Below, in pieces: positions 37,711 to 46,059 of a stretch of DNA of 64,000 nt. The stretch comes from Paracoccus thiocyanatus (GTDB lineage Bacteria; Pseudomonadota; Alphaproteobacteria; Rhodobacterales; Rhodobacteraceae). The notes beneath the pieces are model-generated. The model saw only the letters and a list, made by a program, of their open reading frames with translations. It did no database searches and was not told the origin of the DNA. A program made the position numbers and the translations under genes. Each line of letters starts with the position of its first letter. The stretch's first letter is position 1. The stretch is from contig NZ_FTMK01000005.1 of the NCBI RefSeq assembly GCF_900156255.1, forward strand, positions 102,027-166,026, written 5' to 3'.

Positions 37711-39332
37711 CCCGGCCGCTCCTCCTGGCCGCAGATCGCCTTGAGCCTTTCGCTATCAGCGGCCGTCCAGCCCTCGGGCGCGGTGACGGCGGCCCAGCCG
37801 TCGATATAGTCGCGGGCGTGATAGCTATGGCCAAAGCCCGGCGGCGCCGAGGTGGAAACCAGCATGTCCACCGCCAGTTGCAGCTGCGTCACCACCGGGG
37901 TGAAGCGCAGCCGGGGCGAGACGTCGGGCGCCAGCGGCTCGCGCATCCATTCCGGCGCCCGCCACAGCGAGGCCGGGTCGTAGAACACGATCGGATCGCT
38001 GGCATATTGCAGGAACAGGATGCGCAGCCGCCCCCAGGGCCGGCCCGAGCGATCGGGCGGCGCATATTGGCTGGCATAGCGGATCACCTCGTCCTCATCC
38101 AGTTCGGGCAGGACGAAGCGGCTGCCGGGCCGGCGCGCGTCATTGGCCTGCCGCCACAGGGTCGAGGTAAAGGGCGGACCCACCCAGAACGCACCCGCCA
38201 CCGGCTCGTTCATCATCTGGAACGGGTTGAAGGCATACATGGACGACCAGGCGCCCAGCGAGATGCCGTGCAGGTAAAGCCGCGGCCGGCGATCCGGCGG
38301 CAGGCCACGCCAATGGTCATAGACCGCGCGCATCAGCGCCGTGGCCTGGTCAAGGCCGGATGCGGTCTCGAAGATCAGCGCCAGCGGGCTTTGCAGATAG
38401 GAATATTGCACCGCCGCCGTCGCCACGTCGCCGCCATGCATGTATTCCAGCGCGTCATAGCTCGCGGGATCCATCCAGCCGGTGCCGGTGGGGCTGGCCA
38501 GCACCAGAACCTTGCGGTCAAAGGCGCCGACGCGCAGCATCTCGTCCAGCGCCACCTGCGCGCGGATCTCGGGGTCCTTGTTCTGGGCCAGGCCGACATA
38601 GATGCGCAGCGGTTCCTTGGCCGGGCGGCCGGTAAAGCCCGAAATGGCGGCGGCGCGCGGCCCGCCCAGCACGAAGTCGCGCCCCGGCTTGCCCATCAGT
38701 TCCCAGTCGATGCCGGACGCGACCGAACCCGATTGCCAAGGCTCGGCGGGTGGCGGCATGCTGGGATCGGTCAGGTGCTGGGCCGCGGCATAGGAGCTGT
38801 CGGCGATGCGCATCGCCCCGTTCACCACCCCGTCGCGGGTCAGCGTCACCACGATCAGCGCCGCCAGCAGCAGGCCCAGCACATTGGCGCTGCGCGCGGG
38901 AATATAGCGCGCCAGCCGCAGCCGCAGCAGGTCGAACAGCGCCTGGATCGCCTTGCCGATCACGAACAGCGCCAGGAACACCGCCAGCGCCAGGGCCAGC
39001 ATCTTGGCGGTGTTGTTGACCTCCAGGTCGGCCATGCCCATGCGGGCGCGGATGCTGTTCTGCCATTCGCCCGACAGGATCACCCCGCGGCCCAGCAGCA
39101 CCAGCACCGGCACGGCCAGCACGGCATGGGCGATGCGCGCCGGCCGGCCGCGCAGCACCGGCAGTTCCAGCGCCCGCCACAGCGCCAGCAGGAATTGGGT
39201 CGCGACATAGCCCGCCGCCATCGACGCCCCGGCCAGAACCCCCTGCATCAGCCAGTCCCGCGGGATCAGCGACGGCGTAAGCGAGGCGGCCATGAACAGC
39301 AGGCCGGCAAGAAGGGGCAGCACGGAAAACAT
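37695..39332 (-). CDS. Membrane alpha/beta-hydrolase (Abhydrolase_9 type)
   Basis: A 545-residue protein. The N-terminal ~180 residues hold about five membrane helices (LLAGLLFMAASLTPSLIPRD; AVLAVPVLVLLGRGVIL; MLALALAVFLALFVIGKAIQ). A hydrolase domain follows with the nucleophile motif LYLHGISLGAWSSM (GISLG) and a late catalytic-His region (GFGHSYHARDYIDGWAAV). This layout matches the Abhydrolase_9 family with its own N-terminal domain. The substrate is unknown; lipid or lipoprotein esters are conceivable. The start at 39332 is preceded by ACAGGACAGAG. Confidence 0.85.
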   Translation of the reverse strand: MFSVLPLLAGLLFMAASLTPSLIPRDWLMQGVLAGASMAAGYVATQFLLALWRALELPVLRGRPARIAHAVLAVPVLVLLGRGVILSGEWQNSIRARMGMADLEVNNTAKMLALALAVFLALFVIGKAIQALFDLLRLRLARYIPARSANVLGLLLAALIVVTLTRDGVVNGAMRIADSSYAAAQHLTDPSMPPPAEPWQSGSVASGIDWELMGKPGRDFVLGGPRAAAISGFTGRPAKEPLRIYVGLAQNKDPEIRAQVALDEMLRVGAFDRKVLVLASPTGTGWMDPASYDALEYMHGGDVATAAVQYSYLQSPLALIFETASGLDQATALMRAVYDHWRGLPPDRRPRLYLHGISLGAWSSMYAFNPFQMMNEPVAGAFWVGPPFTSTLWRQANDARRPGSRFVLPELDEDEVIRYASQYAPPDRSGRPWGRLRILFLQYASDPIVFYDPASLWRAPEWMREPLAPDVSPRLRFTPVVTQLQLAVDMLVSTSAPPGFGHSYHARDYIDGWAAVTAPEGWTAADSERLKAICGQEERPGCANG

Positions 39333-39754
39333 CTCTGTCCTGTCGCCCCTTGGGCTGGGCCCGCGGCGGCGGGCGGGTTTCGGCGGCAACGGCAGGGTTC
39401 TGCGCGAAAGGCACGTTCCCCTTGGCCCGCCGGTGGCAAGGTTAGGGGCGCGGCGCGGCAAAGAAAAGCGCCTGCCGTCGCGATCCCCTTCCCGCGCTCC
39501 CTCGCCGCACCCGGCTCCTTGCGTGCAGAATGCCCGAGCTTCACCCGCTGGTGAAAGCGGGTCTGGGCTTCGCCGCGCGCAGAAAAACCCTCGTCCTCCA
39601 TCGCCGCGCCGGCGGGCAACTGCCCCGGCCCCTTGCGCAGAAAGCCCTTTCACCGTTTTCCAAATACTCCTGCGGCCTTGCACTCTCCGCGCGCGCCCAA
39701 ATGGGGCGACAGCGGTTCCAGCTAGACCCGCGCTGTGCGTGGTGCGCGATCCGT
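39333..39754. other. Intergenic region without a credible gene
   Basis: 422 bp between two minus-strand genes. It holds one copy of the dispersed element (39647-39670). Open frames across it are GC-driven and lack ribosome-binding sites. I see no convincing terminator or promoter. Confidence 0.6.
39647..39670 (+). repeat. Dispersed 3'-intergenic element, copy 4
   Basis: Identical to copies 1 and 2 over 24 bp. It lies 85 bp beyond the stop of the deformylase-like gene, in the opposite orientation to it. Confidence 0.8.
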
Positions 39755-40255
39755 TCAGCGCCGCGCCAGCTTGGCCGATTTCGCCACCAGCATCTTGCGG
39801 CGCAGGGCCGAAAGGTGGTCGACATAAAGCCGCCCGTCCAGATGGTCGATCTGGTGCTGCACCGAGGTCGCCCAAAGGCCGACGAAATCCCGCTCCTCGA
39901 TCTCGCCATCCGCATTCAGGAAGCGCACCGTCACCGCCCGCGGCCGCTCGATCCGGGCCGAGACGCCGGGCAGGTTCGGGCTGGCCTCTTCATGCGCGCG
40001 CAGCTGCACGCTGGCGTGCAGCACTTCGGGATTGGCCATGCGCAGCGCCTGGCCGCGCTTGTCGGACGCGTCCACCACCGCCAGCCGCTGCATGATGCCG
40101 ATCTGCGGCGCGGCCAGGCCGACGCCCGGCATCGCCTCCATCGTGTCGATCATGTCGTCCCAGATCATCCGCACCGTTTCGGTGATCGCGGCGACGGGTT
40201 CGGCCGGGACATGCAGCCGGCGATCGGCATAGGGCAGGAAGGGGCGGACGGTCAT
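39755..40255 (-). CDS. Peptide deformylase-like protein lacking catalytic residues
   Basis: A 166-residue protein with the deformylase fold signature GVGLAAPQIG (residues 44-53, Gln51 kept). Motif 2, normally EGCLS with the metal-binding Cys, reads EASPN, so Ser92 replaces the Cys. Motif 3, normally HExxH, reads HQIDH (134-138), so Gln135 replaces the catalytic Glu. Both metal-binding histidines remain. From known deformylase chemistry the protein should be inactive or strongly altered as a deformylase. Reading frame and length are intact, so it is a maintained paralogue rather than an obvious pseudogene. A normal def gene is expected elsewhere. Confidence 0.88.
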   Translation of the reverse strand: MTVRPFLPYADRRLHVPAEPVAAITETVRMIWDDMIDTMEAMPGVGLAAPQIGIMQRLAVVDASDKRGQALRMANPEVLHASVQLRAHEEASPNLPGVSARIERPRAVTVRFLNADGEIEERDFVGLWATSVQHQIDHLDGRLYVDHLSALRRKMLVAKSAKLARR

Positions 40256-40333
40256 GGGCGGGCCTTGTGATGGATGCCCGCCCCGCTATCACGGCGGCCG
40301 GCCCAGGTAAATCCTGCGGCCAGGGCCGCCGGC

Positions 40334-41452
40334 TTATCCGGCCAGAAGCTGGTCGGGGGTGATCGCCGCCATCCCCAGCGCCTCTCCGACCGGGGGCGAG
40401 GTCAGCTGCCCCTCATGGGTGGACAGCCCGGCGCGCAGATGCGCGTCATCGACCAGCGCGCGCCGCCAGCCCTTGTCGGCCAGCGCCAGCAGAAAGGGCA
40501 GCGTGGCATTGCCAAGCGCCTGGGTCGAGGTCCGCGCCACCGCGCCGGGCATGTTGGCGACGCAGTAATGGATCACCCCGTCGACCTCGTAGATCGGGTC
40601 CTGGTGGGTCGTGGGGCGCGAGGTCTCGAAACAGCCGCCCTGGTCGATGGCGACATCGACCAGCACCGCGCCGCGGGGCATGGTGGCCAAGGCCGCCCGC
40701 GACAGCAGCTTGGGCGTGGCCGCGCCCGGCACCAGCACGGCCCCCACCACCATGTCGGCGGCCTGGACCAGTTCGGCGGTCGCCGCGGCGCTGGCGTGGC
40801 GGGTGGCCAGCTTGCCCATGAAATTGTCGTCCAGCCAGGACAGGCGCGGCAGCGAGCGGTCCATCACCGTCACATTGGCGCCCATGCCGACCGCGACCCG
40901 CGCCGCCGCCGCGCCGACCACGCCGCCGCCGATGATCAGCACATTGGCCGGGCCGACCCCCGGCACGCCGCCCAGCAGCACGCCGCGCCCGCCATTGGCC
41001 TTTTGCAGCGCCCAGGCCCCGACCTGGGGCGCAAGCCGCCCGGCCACCTCGGACATCGGCGCCAGCAGCGGCAGCGCGCCGCGCGCGTCCGTCACCGTCT
41101 CATAGGCGATGGCGGTTACGCCGCAGGCAAGCAGGTCGCGCGCCTGTTCGGGGTCGGGCGCCAGGTGCAGATAGGCGAACAGCACCTGTCCGCGGCGCAG
41201 CATGGCGCGCTCGGCCGGCTGCGGTTCCTTGACCTTCACGATCAGGTCGCAATCGCCATAGATCGCGGCCGCATCCGGCGCGATCCGCGCGCCCGCGGCC
41301 AGGTAATCCTCGTCCGGGAAACCGGCGCCCAGGCCGGCGCCGGCCTCGACCAGGACCTGGTGGCCATGGGCCGCAGCCTCGGCCGCGGCGGCAGGCGTCA
41401 GGCCGACGCGAAACTCTTGCGGCTTGATCTCCTTGGGGCAGCCGATCTGCAT
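40334..41452 (-). CDS. ald: Alanine dehydrogenase
   Basis: Interconverts L-alanine with pyruvate, ammonia and NADH. The 372-residue form starting [20 protein letters not shown] has the active-site Lys in [10 protein letters not shown], the catalytic His in [11 protein letters not shown], the NAD-binding [17 protein letters not shown] and [25 protein letters not shown] supports the start at 41452; the frame stays open upstream but without another good start. A perfect palindrome at 41603, 150 bp upstream, is a likely operator. No regulator gene is adjacent. Confidence 0.95.
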   Translation of the reverse strand: MQIGCPKEIKPQEFRVGLTPAAAAEAAAHGHQVLVEAGAGLGAGFPDEDYLAAGARIAPDAAAIYGDCDLIVKVKEPQPAERAMLRRGQVLFAYLHLAPDPEQARDLLACGVTAIAYETVTDARGALPLLAPMSEVAGRLAPQVGAWALQKANGGRGVLLGGVPGVGPANVLIIGGGVVGAAAARVAVGMGANVTVMDRSLPRLSWLDDNFMGKLATRHASAAATAELVQAADMVVGAVLVPGAATPKLLSRAALATMPRGAVLVDVAIDQGGCFETSRPTTHQDPIYEVDGVIHYCVANMPGAVARTSTQALGNATLPFLLALADKGWRRALVDDAHLRAGLSTHEGQLTSPPVGEALGMAAITPDQLLAG

Positions 41453-41742
41453 TCCGTTCTCCTTGCGCTGGTTTCGAAACCTCGGGAAGCCCGCGGCAAT
41501 CGCCAAGACGCCGCCCACCGCCCGAAGCAAGGAAACAGGATGAAGCCGCACGCCTGCGCCGACAAGAAGAATCCATGCCGCCCCGCGATCCGCGCGTTGC
41601 ATATATTCGCATAATCGAATATTACTTCGACTTGGCCGATTGGAAACGGCGACCAGGAAGGACAAGGTTCGCCCGTACCGCGCTGGGGGGCCGGGGGCCG
41701 CGTTTTCCCTGGGTTAACAGGACATAAGGGATGGAGGACGAC
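41453..41742. other. Regulatory region upstream of ald, no full-length gene
   Basis: 290 bp with an unusually AT-rich core (41600-41632) carrying the palindrome at 41603-41622. No credible gene is seen on either strand; the ald frame is open upstream only without a usable start. Confidence 0.55.
41603..41622. promoter_or_regulatory. Palindromic operator candidate upstream of ald
   Basis: ATATTCG, spacer CATAAT, CGAATAT: perfect 7-bp arms in an AT-rich patch of an otherwise very GC-rich region. Form and position suit an Lrp/AsnC-type regulator, the usual kind controlling ald; the regulator identity is inferred. Confidence 0.55.
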
Positions 41743-41859
41743 ATGGACGTTCTTTTCGGCATCGCATTGCAACCATCGGGTCCAGGCAGGGGCGCCGCTA
41801 AGCGTCCGGTCGCGGCCTTGCTTGCCCGCCCCGCGGGCGCCCAGCCGGAAGGGGTGTAA
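41743..41859 (+). CDS. Possible 38-residue leader reading frame before the YeeE-like gene
   Basis: ATG at 41743 has an excellent GGAGG-ACGAC spacing and opens 38 codons (MDVLFGIALQPSG...) ending TAA one base before the YeeE-like ATG. An in-frame ATG at 41731 would give 42 codons. Composition is Ala/Pro-rich and no family is recognised. It could be a translated leader coupled to the next gene, or a chance frame. Confidence 0.35.
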   Translation: MDVLFGIALQPSGPGRGAAKRPVAALLARPAGAQPEGV

Positions 41860-41860
41860 G

Positions 41861-42286
41861 ATGGCGTTGCTGTCGGCTTTGCTGATCGGGCTGGTCTTTG
41901 GCGCGGGAATCGCGGTTTCGGGCATGGCCAACCCTGCCAAGGTGCTGAATTTCTTTGACGTCGCCGGGGCATGGGACCCGTCCCTGGCCTTTGTGATGGG
42001 GGGCGCGCTGGCCGTGACCTTTGCCGGCTACCGGCTGGTGCTGCGCCGGCCGGCGCCGGCCTTCGACATCCGCTTCAACCTGCCGCAGCGCCATGACATC
42101 GACGCGGCGCTGGTCGGCGGCTCGGCGCTGTTCGGCATCGGCTGGGGGCTGGCGGGCTTTTGTCCCGGCGGCGCCATTCCCGCGCTTGGCCTGCTGCGGC
42201 CCGAGCCGGTGGTCTTTACCGCCACGATGATCGTGGGGATCATGGTCGCGAAAGCCGTGCAGGACATGCGCCGCAGATGCAGCTGA
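41861..42286 (+). CDS. YeeE/YedE-type (DUF6691) half-transporter
   Basis: A 141-residue membrane protein with four hydrophobic segments. The signature AGIAVSGMANPAKVLNFFDV and the cysteine motif GLAGFCPGGAIPALG (conserved in the YeeE/thiosulfate-transporter superfamily) are present. Related systems usually encode two such half-length proteins in tandem. Here only the C-terminal type is present, and no other half lies upstream. GGAAGGGG supports the start at 41861. It overlaps the SulP gene by 10 bp, so the two may act together in sulfur or anion transport. Confidence 0.85.
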   Translation: MALLSALLIGLVFGAGIAVSGMANPAKVLNFFDVAGAWDPSLAFVMGGALAVTFAGYRLVLRRPAPAFDIRFNLPQRHDIDAALVGGSALFGIGWGLAGFCPGGAIPALGLLRPEPVVFTATMIVGIMVAKAVQDMRRRCS

Positions 42287-44067
42287 TCCGCCGCCTGCCC
42301 ATGCTGCAATGGGCGCGCGGCTATGGCGGGGCGCTGCTGGGCGCCGACCTTCTGGCCGCGGTGATCGTCACCATCATGCTGATCCCGCAAAGCCTGGCCT
42401 ATGCCATGCTTGCCAACCTGCCGCCCGAGGTCGGGCTTTACGCCTCGATCCTGCCGCTGGTCGCCTATGCGGTCTTTGGCACCTCGCGGGTGCTGGCGGT
42501 CGGGCCGGTGGCGGTCGTGTCGCTGATGACGGCGGCGGCGATCGGCCCGGTCGTGCAGGCCGGGCTGGCCGATGCGCTAAGCGCCGCGGTGGCGCTGGCG
42601 CTGCTTTCGGGGGCGATGCTGGTGGCGGCGGGCCTGTTCCGGCTGGGATTCCTGGCGAATTTCCTAAGCCATCCGGTGATGTCGGGCTTCATCACCGCCT
42701 CGGGGATCCTGATCGCGGCGGGGCAGATCCGGCACCTGCTGGGCGTGGGCGGCGGCGGCTCGACCCTGCCCGAGATCCTGCCGTCGCTGCTGGGCGGGCT
42801 GGCGCGGACCAATCCCTGGACGCTGATGATCGGCACCGGCGCGCTGGCCTTTCTTTACGCGGCGCGGCGCTGGGGCAAGCGCGGGCTGGCGCAGGCCGGG
42901 CTGCCGGGCTGGCTGGCCGACATGCTGGCGCGCGCGGCGCCGATCCTGGCCATTGCCGTGTCCATCGCGCTGGCCAAGGCGCTGGACCTGGGCGCGCGGG
43001 GCGTGGCGCTGGTCGGCACCATTCCGCAGGGCTTGCCCGGCCTGTCGCTTCCGGGGCTGTCGCCCGAATTGCTGGTGGCGCTGGCGCCGGCGGCGCTGCT
43101 GATCTCGGTCGTGGGCTTTGTCGAATCGGTCTCGGTCGGGCAGACCCTGGCGGCGCGGCGGCGCGAGCGCATCGCCCCGGACCAGGAACTGATCGGCCTG
43201 GGCGCCGCCAATATCGCCGCGGGCCTGGGCGGCGGCTATCCGGTGACGGGCGGCTTTGCCCGTTCGGTGGTCAATTACGACGCCGGCGCGCAGACCCCGG
43301 CGGCCGGGGTATTCACCGCCATCGGCATCGCCCTGGCGGCGATGTTCCTGACGCCGCTGCTGGCGGACCTGCCGCAGGCGGTGCTGGCGGCGACCATCAT
43401 CCTGGCCGTGCTGTCGCTGGTCGATTTCCGCGCCATCCGCCGGGTGCTGGACTATTCGCCGCGCGATTTCCTGGCGATGGCCGCGACCATCCTGGTCACG
43501 TTGCTGGTCGGGGTCGAGCCGGGGATCAGCGCCGGGGTGATCCTGTCGCTGGTCATGCAGCTTTACCGCAGCTCGCGGCCGCATTCGGCGGTGGTGGGCC
43601 AGGTGCCGGGGACAGAGCATTTCCGCAATATCGACCGCCACCGGGTGCTGGTCTGGCCGGAAATCCTGTCGCTGCGCGTCGATGAAAGCCTGTATTTTGC
43701 CAATTCCCGCTTTCTGGAGGACCGCGTGGCCGCGCTGGTGGCGGACAATCCGCGGCTGCGCCATGTCGTGCTGATGTGCCCGGCGGTGAACGATATCGAC
43801 GCTAGCGCCCTGGAAAGCCTGGAGGAGATCAACCGCCGCCTGGCCGAAAGCGGCGTCAGGCTGCATCTGTCCGAGGTCAAGGGTCCGGTCATGGACCGGC
43901 TGCGGCGCAGCGATTTCCTGCGCCACCTGTCGGGCCGGATCTTCCTGACCCAGCACGAGGCGATCCGCCAGTTGCACCGCGACCTGGGCCCCGGCGCGGC
44001 CCCGGCCCATGCAACGGGTCCGGCCTGCTGCCGGGGCGGCCGGCGGGACGCAGGTTCAGGCGGATAG
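42277..44067 (+). CDS. SulP family anion transporter with STAS domain
   Basis: A 596-residue protein with about 12 membrane segments. The SulP signature is visible in LIPQSLAYAMLANLPPEVGL and YASILPLVAYAVFGTSRVLA. A C-terminal cytoplasmic STAS domain (about 450-560; SLYFANSRFLEDRVAAL, VNDIDASALESLEEINRRL) follows. Substrate could be sulfate, bicarbonate or another anion. The start at 42277 overlaps the YeeE-like gene and lacks a clear ribosome-binding site; ATG 42301 is an alternative. The last ~20 residues are Gly/Ala/Arg-rich and variable. Confidence 0.92.
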   Translation: MQLIRRLPMLQWARGYGGALLGADLLAAVIVTIMLIPQSLAYAMLANLPPEVGLYASILPLVAYAVFGTSRVLAVGPVAVVSLMTAAAIGPVVQAGLADALSAAVALALLSGAMLVAAGLFRLGFLANFLSHPVMSGFITASGILIAAGQIRHLLGVGGGGSTLPEILPSLLGGLARTNPWTLMIGTGALAFLYAARRWGKRGLAQAGLPGWLADMLARAAPILAIAVSIALAKALDLGARGVALVGTIPQGLPGLSLPGLSPELLVALAPAALLISVVGFVESVSVGQTLAARRRERIAPDQELIGLGAANIAAGLGGGYPVTGGFARSVVNYDAGAQTPAAGVFTAIGIALAAMFLTPLLADLPQAVLAATIILAVLSLVDFRAIRRVLDYSPRDFLAMAATILVTLLVGVEPGISAGVILSLVMQLYRSSRPHSAVVGQVPGTEHFRNIDRHRVLVWPEILSLRVDESLYFANSRFLEDRVAALVADNPRLRHVVLMCPAVNDIDASALESLEEINRRLAESGVRLHLSEVKGPVMDRLRRSDFLRHLSGRIFLTQHEAIRQLHRDLGPGAAPAHATGPACCRGGRRDAGSGG

Positions 44068-44131
44068 GCCATTGGCCGGGTCCCGGCCTTGAATACCTAC
44101 GGCAATGCGAACATATCCCAAGGGCACTGCC

Positions 44132-44593
44132 ATGAACCCGAGGTCCAGCATGTCCGGCACCGATATCCAGATCGTCTGCACCGCCTGCGGCGCCACCAAC
44201 CGCCTGCCGCCGGGGCGCGACCCGCAATCGGCGCGCTGCGGGAAATGCCGGGCGCCGCTGTTTTCCGGCCAGCCCGCCGATGTGGACGGGGCGATGTTCC
44301 AGCGCCAGATCGGGCGCAGCTCGATCCCGGTCCTGGTCGATGTCTGGGCGCCCTGGTGCGGCCCCTGCCGGATGATGGCGCCGCAATATGCCAGCGCCGC
44401 CGGGATGCTGGAACCGGGGATGCGGCTTATCAAGCTGAACTCCGAGGCCGAGCCGCAGACCGCCGCCACCCTGGGCATCCGCGGCATTCCCACCCTGCTG
44501 CTTTATCGCGGGGGACGCGAGCTTGCGCGGCAATCGGGCGCCATGGACGCCGCCTCGATCGCCGGCTGGGCGCGGTCGCAGCTGCGCGACTGA
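44132..44593 (+). CDS. trxC: Thioredoxin 2 type protein with zinc ribbon
   Basis: A 153-residue thioredoxin with an N-terminal zinc ribbon (CTAC ... CGKC, about residues 16-39) and the active site WAPWCGPCRMMAP (WCGPC). A GIRGIPTLLLYRGG segment carries the conserved cis-Pro. Zinc-ribbon plus WCGPC identifies the TrxC branch, an oxidative-stress thioredoxin. AAGGG 7 bp before 44132 supports this start over the ATG at 44105. It is adjacent to the glutathionyl-hydroquinone reductase, another thiol-redox enzyme. Confidence 0.92.
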   Translation: MNPRSSMSGTDIQIVCTACGATNRLPPGRDPQSARCGKCRAPLFSGQPADVDGAMFQRQIGRSSIPVLVDVWAPWCGPCRMMAPQYASAAGMLEPGMRLIKLNSEAEPQTAATLGIRGIPTLLLYRGGRELARQSGAMDAASIAGWARSQLRD

Positions 44594-44660
44594 ACCGTAC
44601 GGTTGCCCGTCCTGCCGGTCCCGCTATGCTGGGACCGGACGGAAACGCGCGAGGGGCAGC

Positions 44661-45635
44661 ATGGGCCAGTTGATCGACGGCGTCTGGCAGGACGAATGGT
44701 ATGACACCGACAGCAGCGGCGGGCGCTTTCAGCGCAGCGTGACGGCCTATCGCAACTGGATCACCGCGGATGGCAGCCCCGGTCCCACCGGCCGAGGCGG
44801 CTTTGGCCCCGAAAGCGGACGCTACCACCTCTATGTCTCCTATGCCTGTCCTTGGGCGCATCGCACGCTGATCTTTCGCGCGATCAAGGGGCTGGCGCCG
44901 CATATCGGCGTTTCGGTCGTGCATCCCGACATGCTGTCCGAAGGCTGGACCTTTGCCACCGATTTCCCCGGCGCGACCGGGGATGACCTGTTCGGCCTGT
45001 CCTATCTGCGCGACATCTATCTGCGGGTCGACCCGAAAGCCTCGGGGCGGGTGACGGTGCCGGTGCTTTGGGACAAGGCCCAGGGCACCATCGTCAGCAA
45101 CGAAAGCGCCGAGATCATTCGCATGTTCAATTCGGCCTTCGACGCGATGACCGGCAATCGCGACGACTATTGCCCGCCCGACCTGCTGGAGCGCATCGAG
45201 GCGCTGAACGGCCGCATCTATGACCAGGTGAACAACGGCGTCTACAAGGCCGGTTTCGCAACCTCGCAAGACGCTTACGACGAAGCCGTGCATCCGCTGT
45301 TCGAGACGCTGGACTGGCTGGAGGACCACCTGGCCGCGAACCGCTATCTTTGCGGCGACCGCATCACCGAGGCGGACTGGCGGCTTTTCACCACCGCGCT
45401 GCGCTTTGACCCGGTCTATCACACGCATTTCAAATGCAACCGGCGCTGGCTGCGGGAATATCCCAACCTCTGGGGCTGGACGCGCGAGCTTTACCAATGG
45501 CCGGGCGTGGCCCCGACCGTGCATTTCGACCATATCGTGCGGCATTATCATTACAGCCATGCTACGATAAACCCGCATCGCATCATCCCGATCAACCCGC
45601 TGATCGACTGGGACGCGCCGCACGGGCGGGGCTGA
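44661..45635 (+). CDS. Glutathionyl-hydroquinone reductase (Xi-class GST)
   Basis: Reduces glutathionyl-hydroquinones by GSH-dependent deglutathionylation. The 324-residue protein has the family N-terminal extension (FQRSVTAYRNWITADGS), the catalytic-Cys motif SYACPWAHRTLI, and C-terminal blocks LCGDRITEADWRLFTTALRF and YHYSHATINPHRIIP typical of YqjG/PcpF/Ecm4 proteins. GAGGGGCAGC precedes the start. It follows trxC by 67 bp. Confidence 0.93.
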   Translation: MGQLIDGVWQDEWYDTDSSGGRFQRSVTAYRNWITADGSPGPTGRGGFGPESGRYHLYVSYACPWAHRTLIFRAIKGLAPHIGVSVVHPDMLSEGWTFATDFPGATGDDLFGLSYLRDIYLRVDPKASGRVTVPVLWDKAQGTIVSNESAEIIRMFNSAFDAMTGNRDDYCPPDLLERIEALNGRIYDQVNNGVYKAGFATSQDAYDEAVHPLFETLDWLEDHLAANRYLCGDRITEADWRLFTTALRFDPVYHTHFKCNRRWLREYPNLWGWTRELYQWPGVAPTVHFDHIVRHYHYSHATINPHRIIPINPLIDWDAPHGRG

Positions 45636-45767
45636 ACCGGGGATCGCGCGAGGCCTGCCGGGTTCATCGGCGGCGGCCGCGGCAAGGCGCGCCACCCGCG
45701 CGTCAAGGCCCCGGAAAGCCCGCCGCGGTCCCGGCCGCGAAATTTCCCGAAGAGCGAATTTTTCCGC

Positions 45768-45796
45768 TTGCACCCATTCGCCGGCCCTCCTATACG
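45768..45796 (+). promoter_or_regulatory. Sigma-70-type promoter of tRNA-Ala
   Basis: TTGCAC (45768-45773), 17-bp spacer, TATACG (45791-45796). The -10 ends 43 bp before the tRNA 5' end. Confidence 0.7.
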
Positions 45797-45839
45797 ACGC
45801 CTCACACGGGCGCCGGCAACGCCGCCCGAGACCTCCGGT

Positions 45840-45915
<76 letters not shown>

Positions 45916-46059
45916 AAAATTCCTTTCCTCCTTGATATTGCTGGCGACTTGCAGCGCGGACTTGCGGTCCCCTGGGTGGCAGGCATGCTGATTTCCCGCG
46001 TGGGTATCGGTCGTCCCACGGGGTAAGCGCAGGCCGCTTTAGCACATGCGCGGGGGTGC

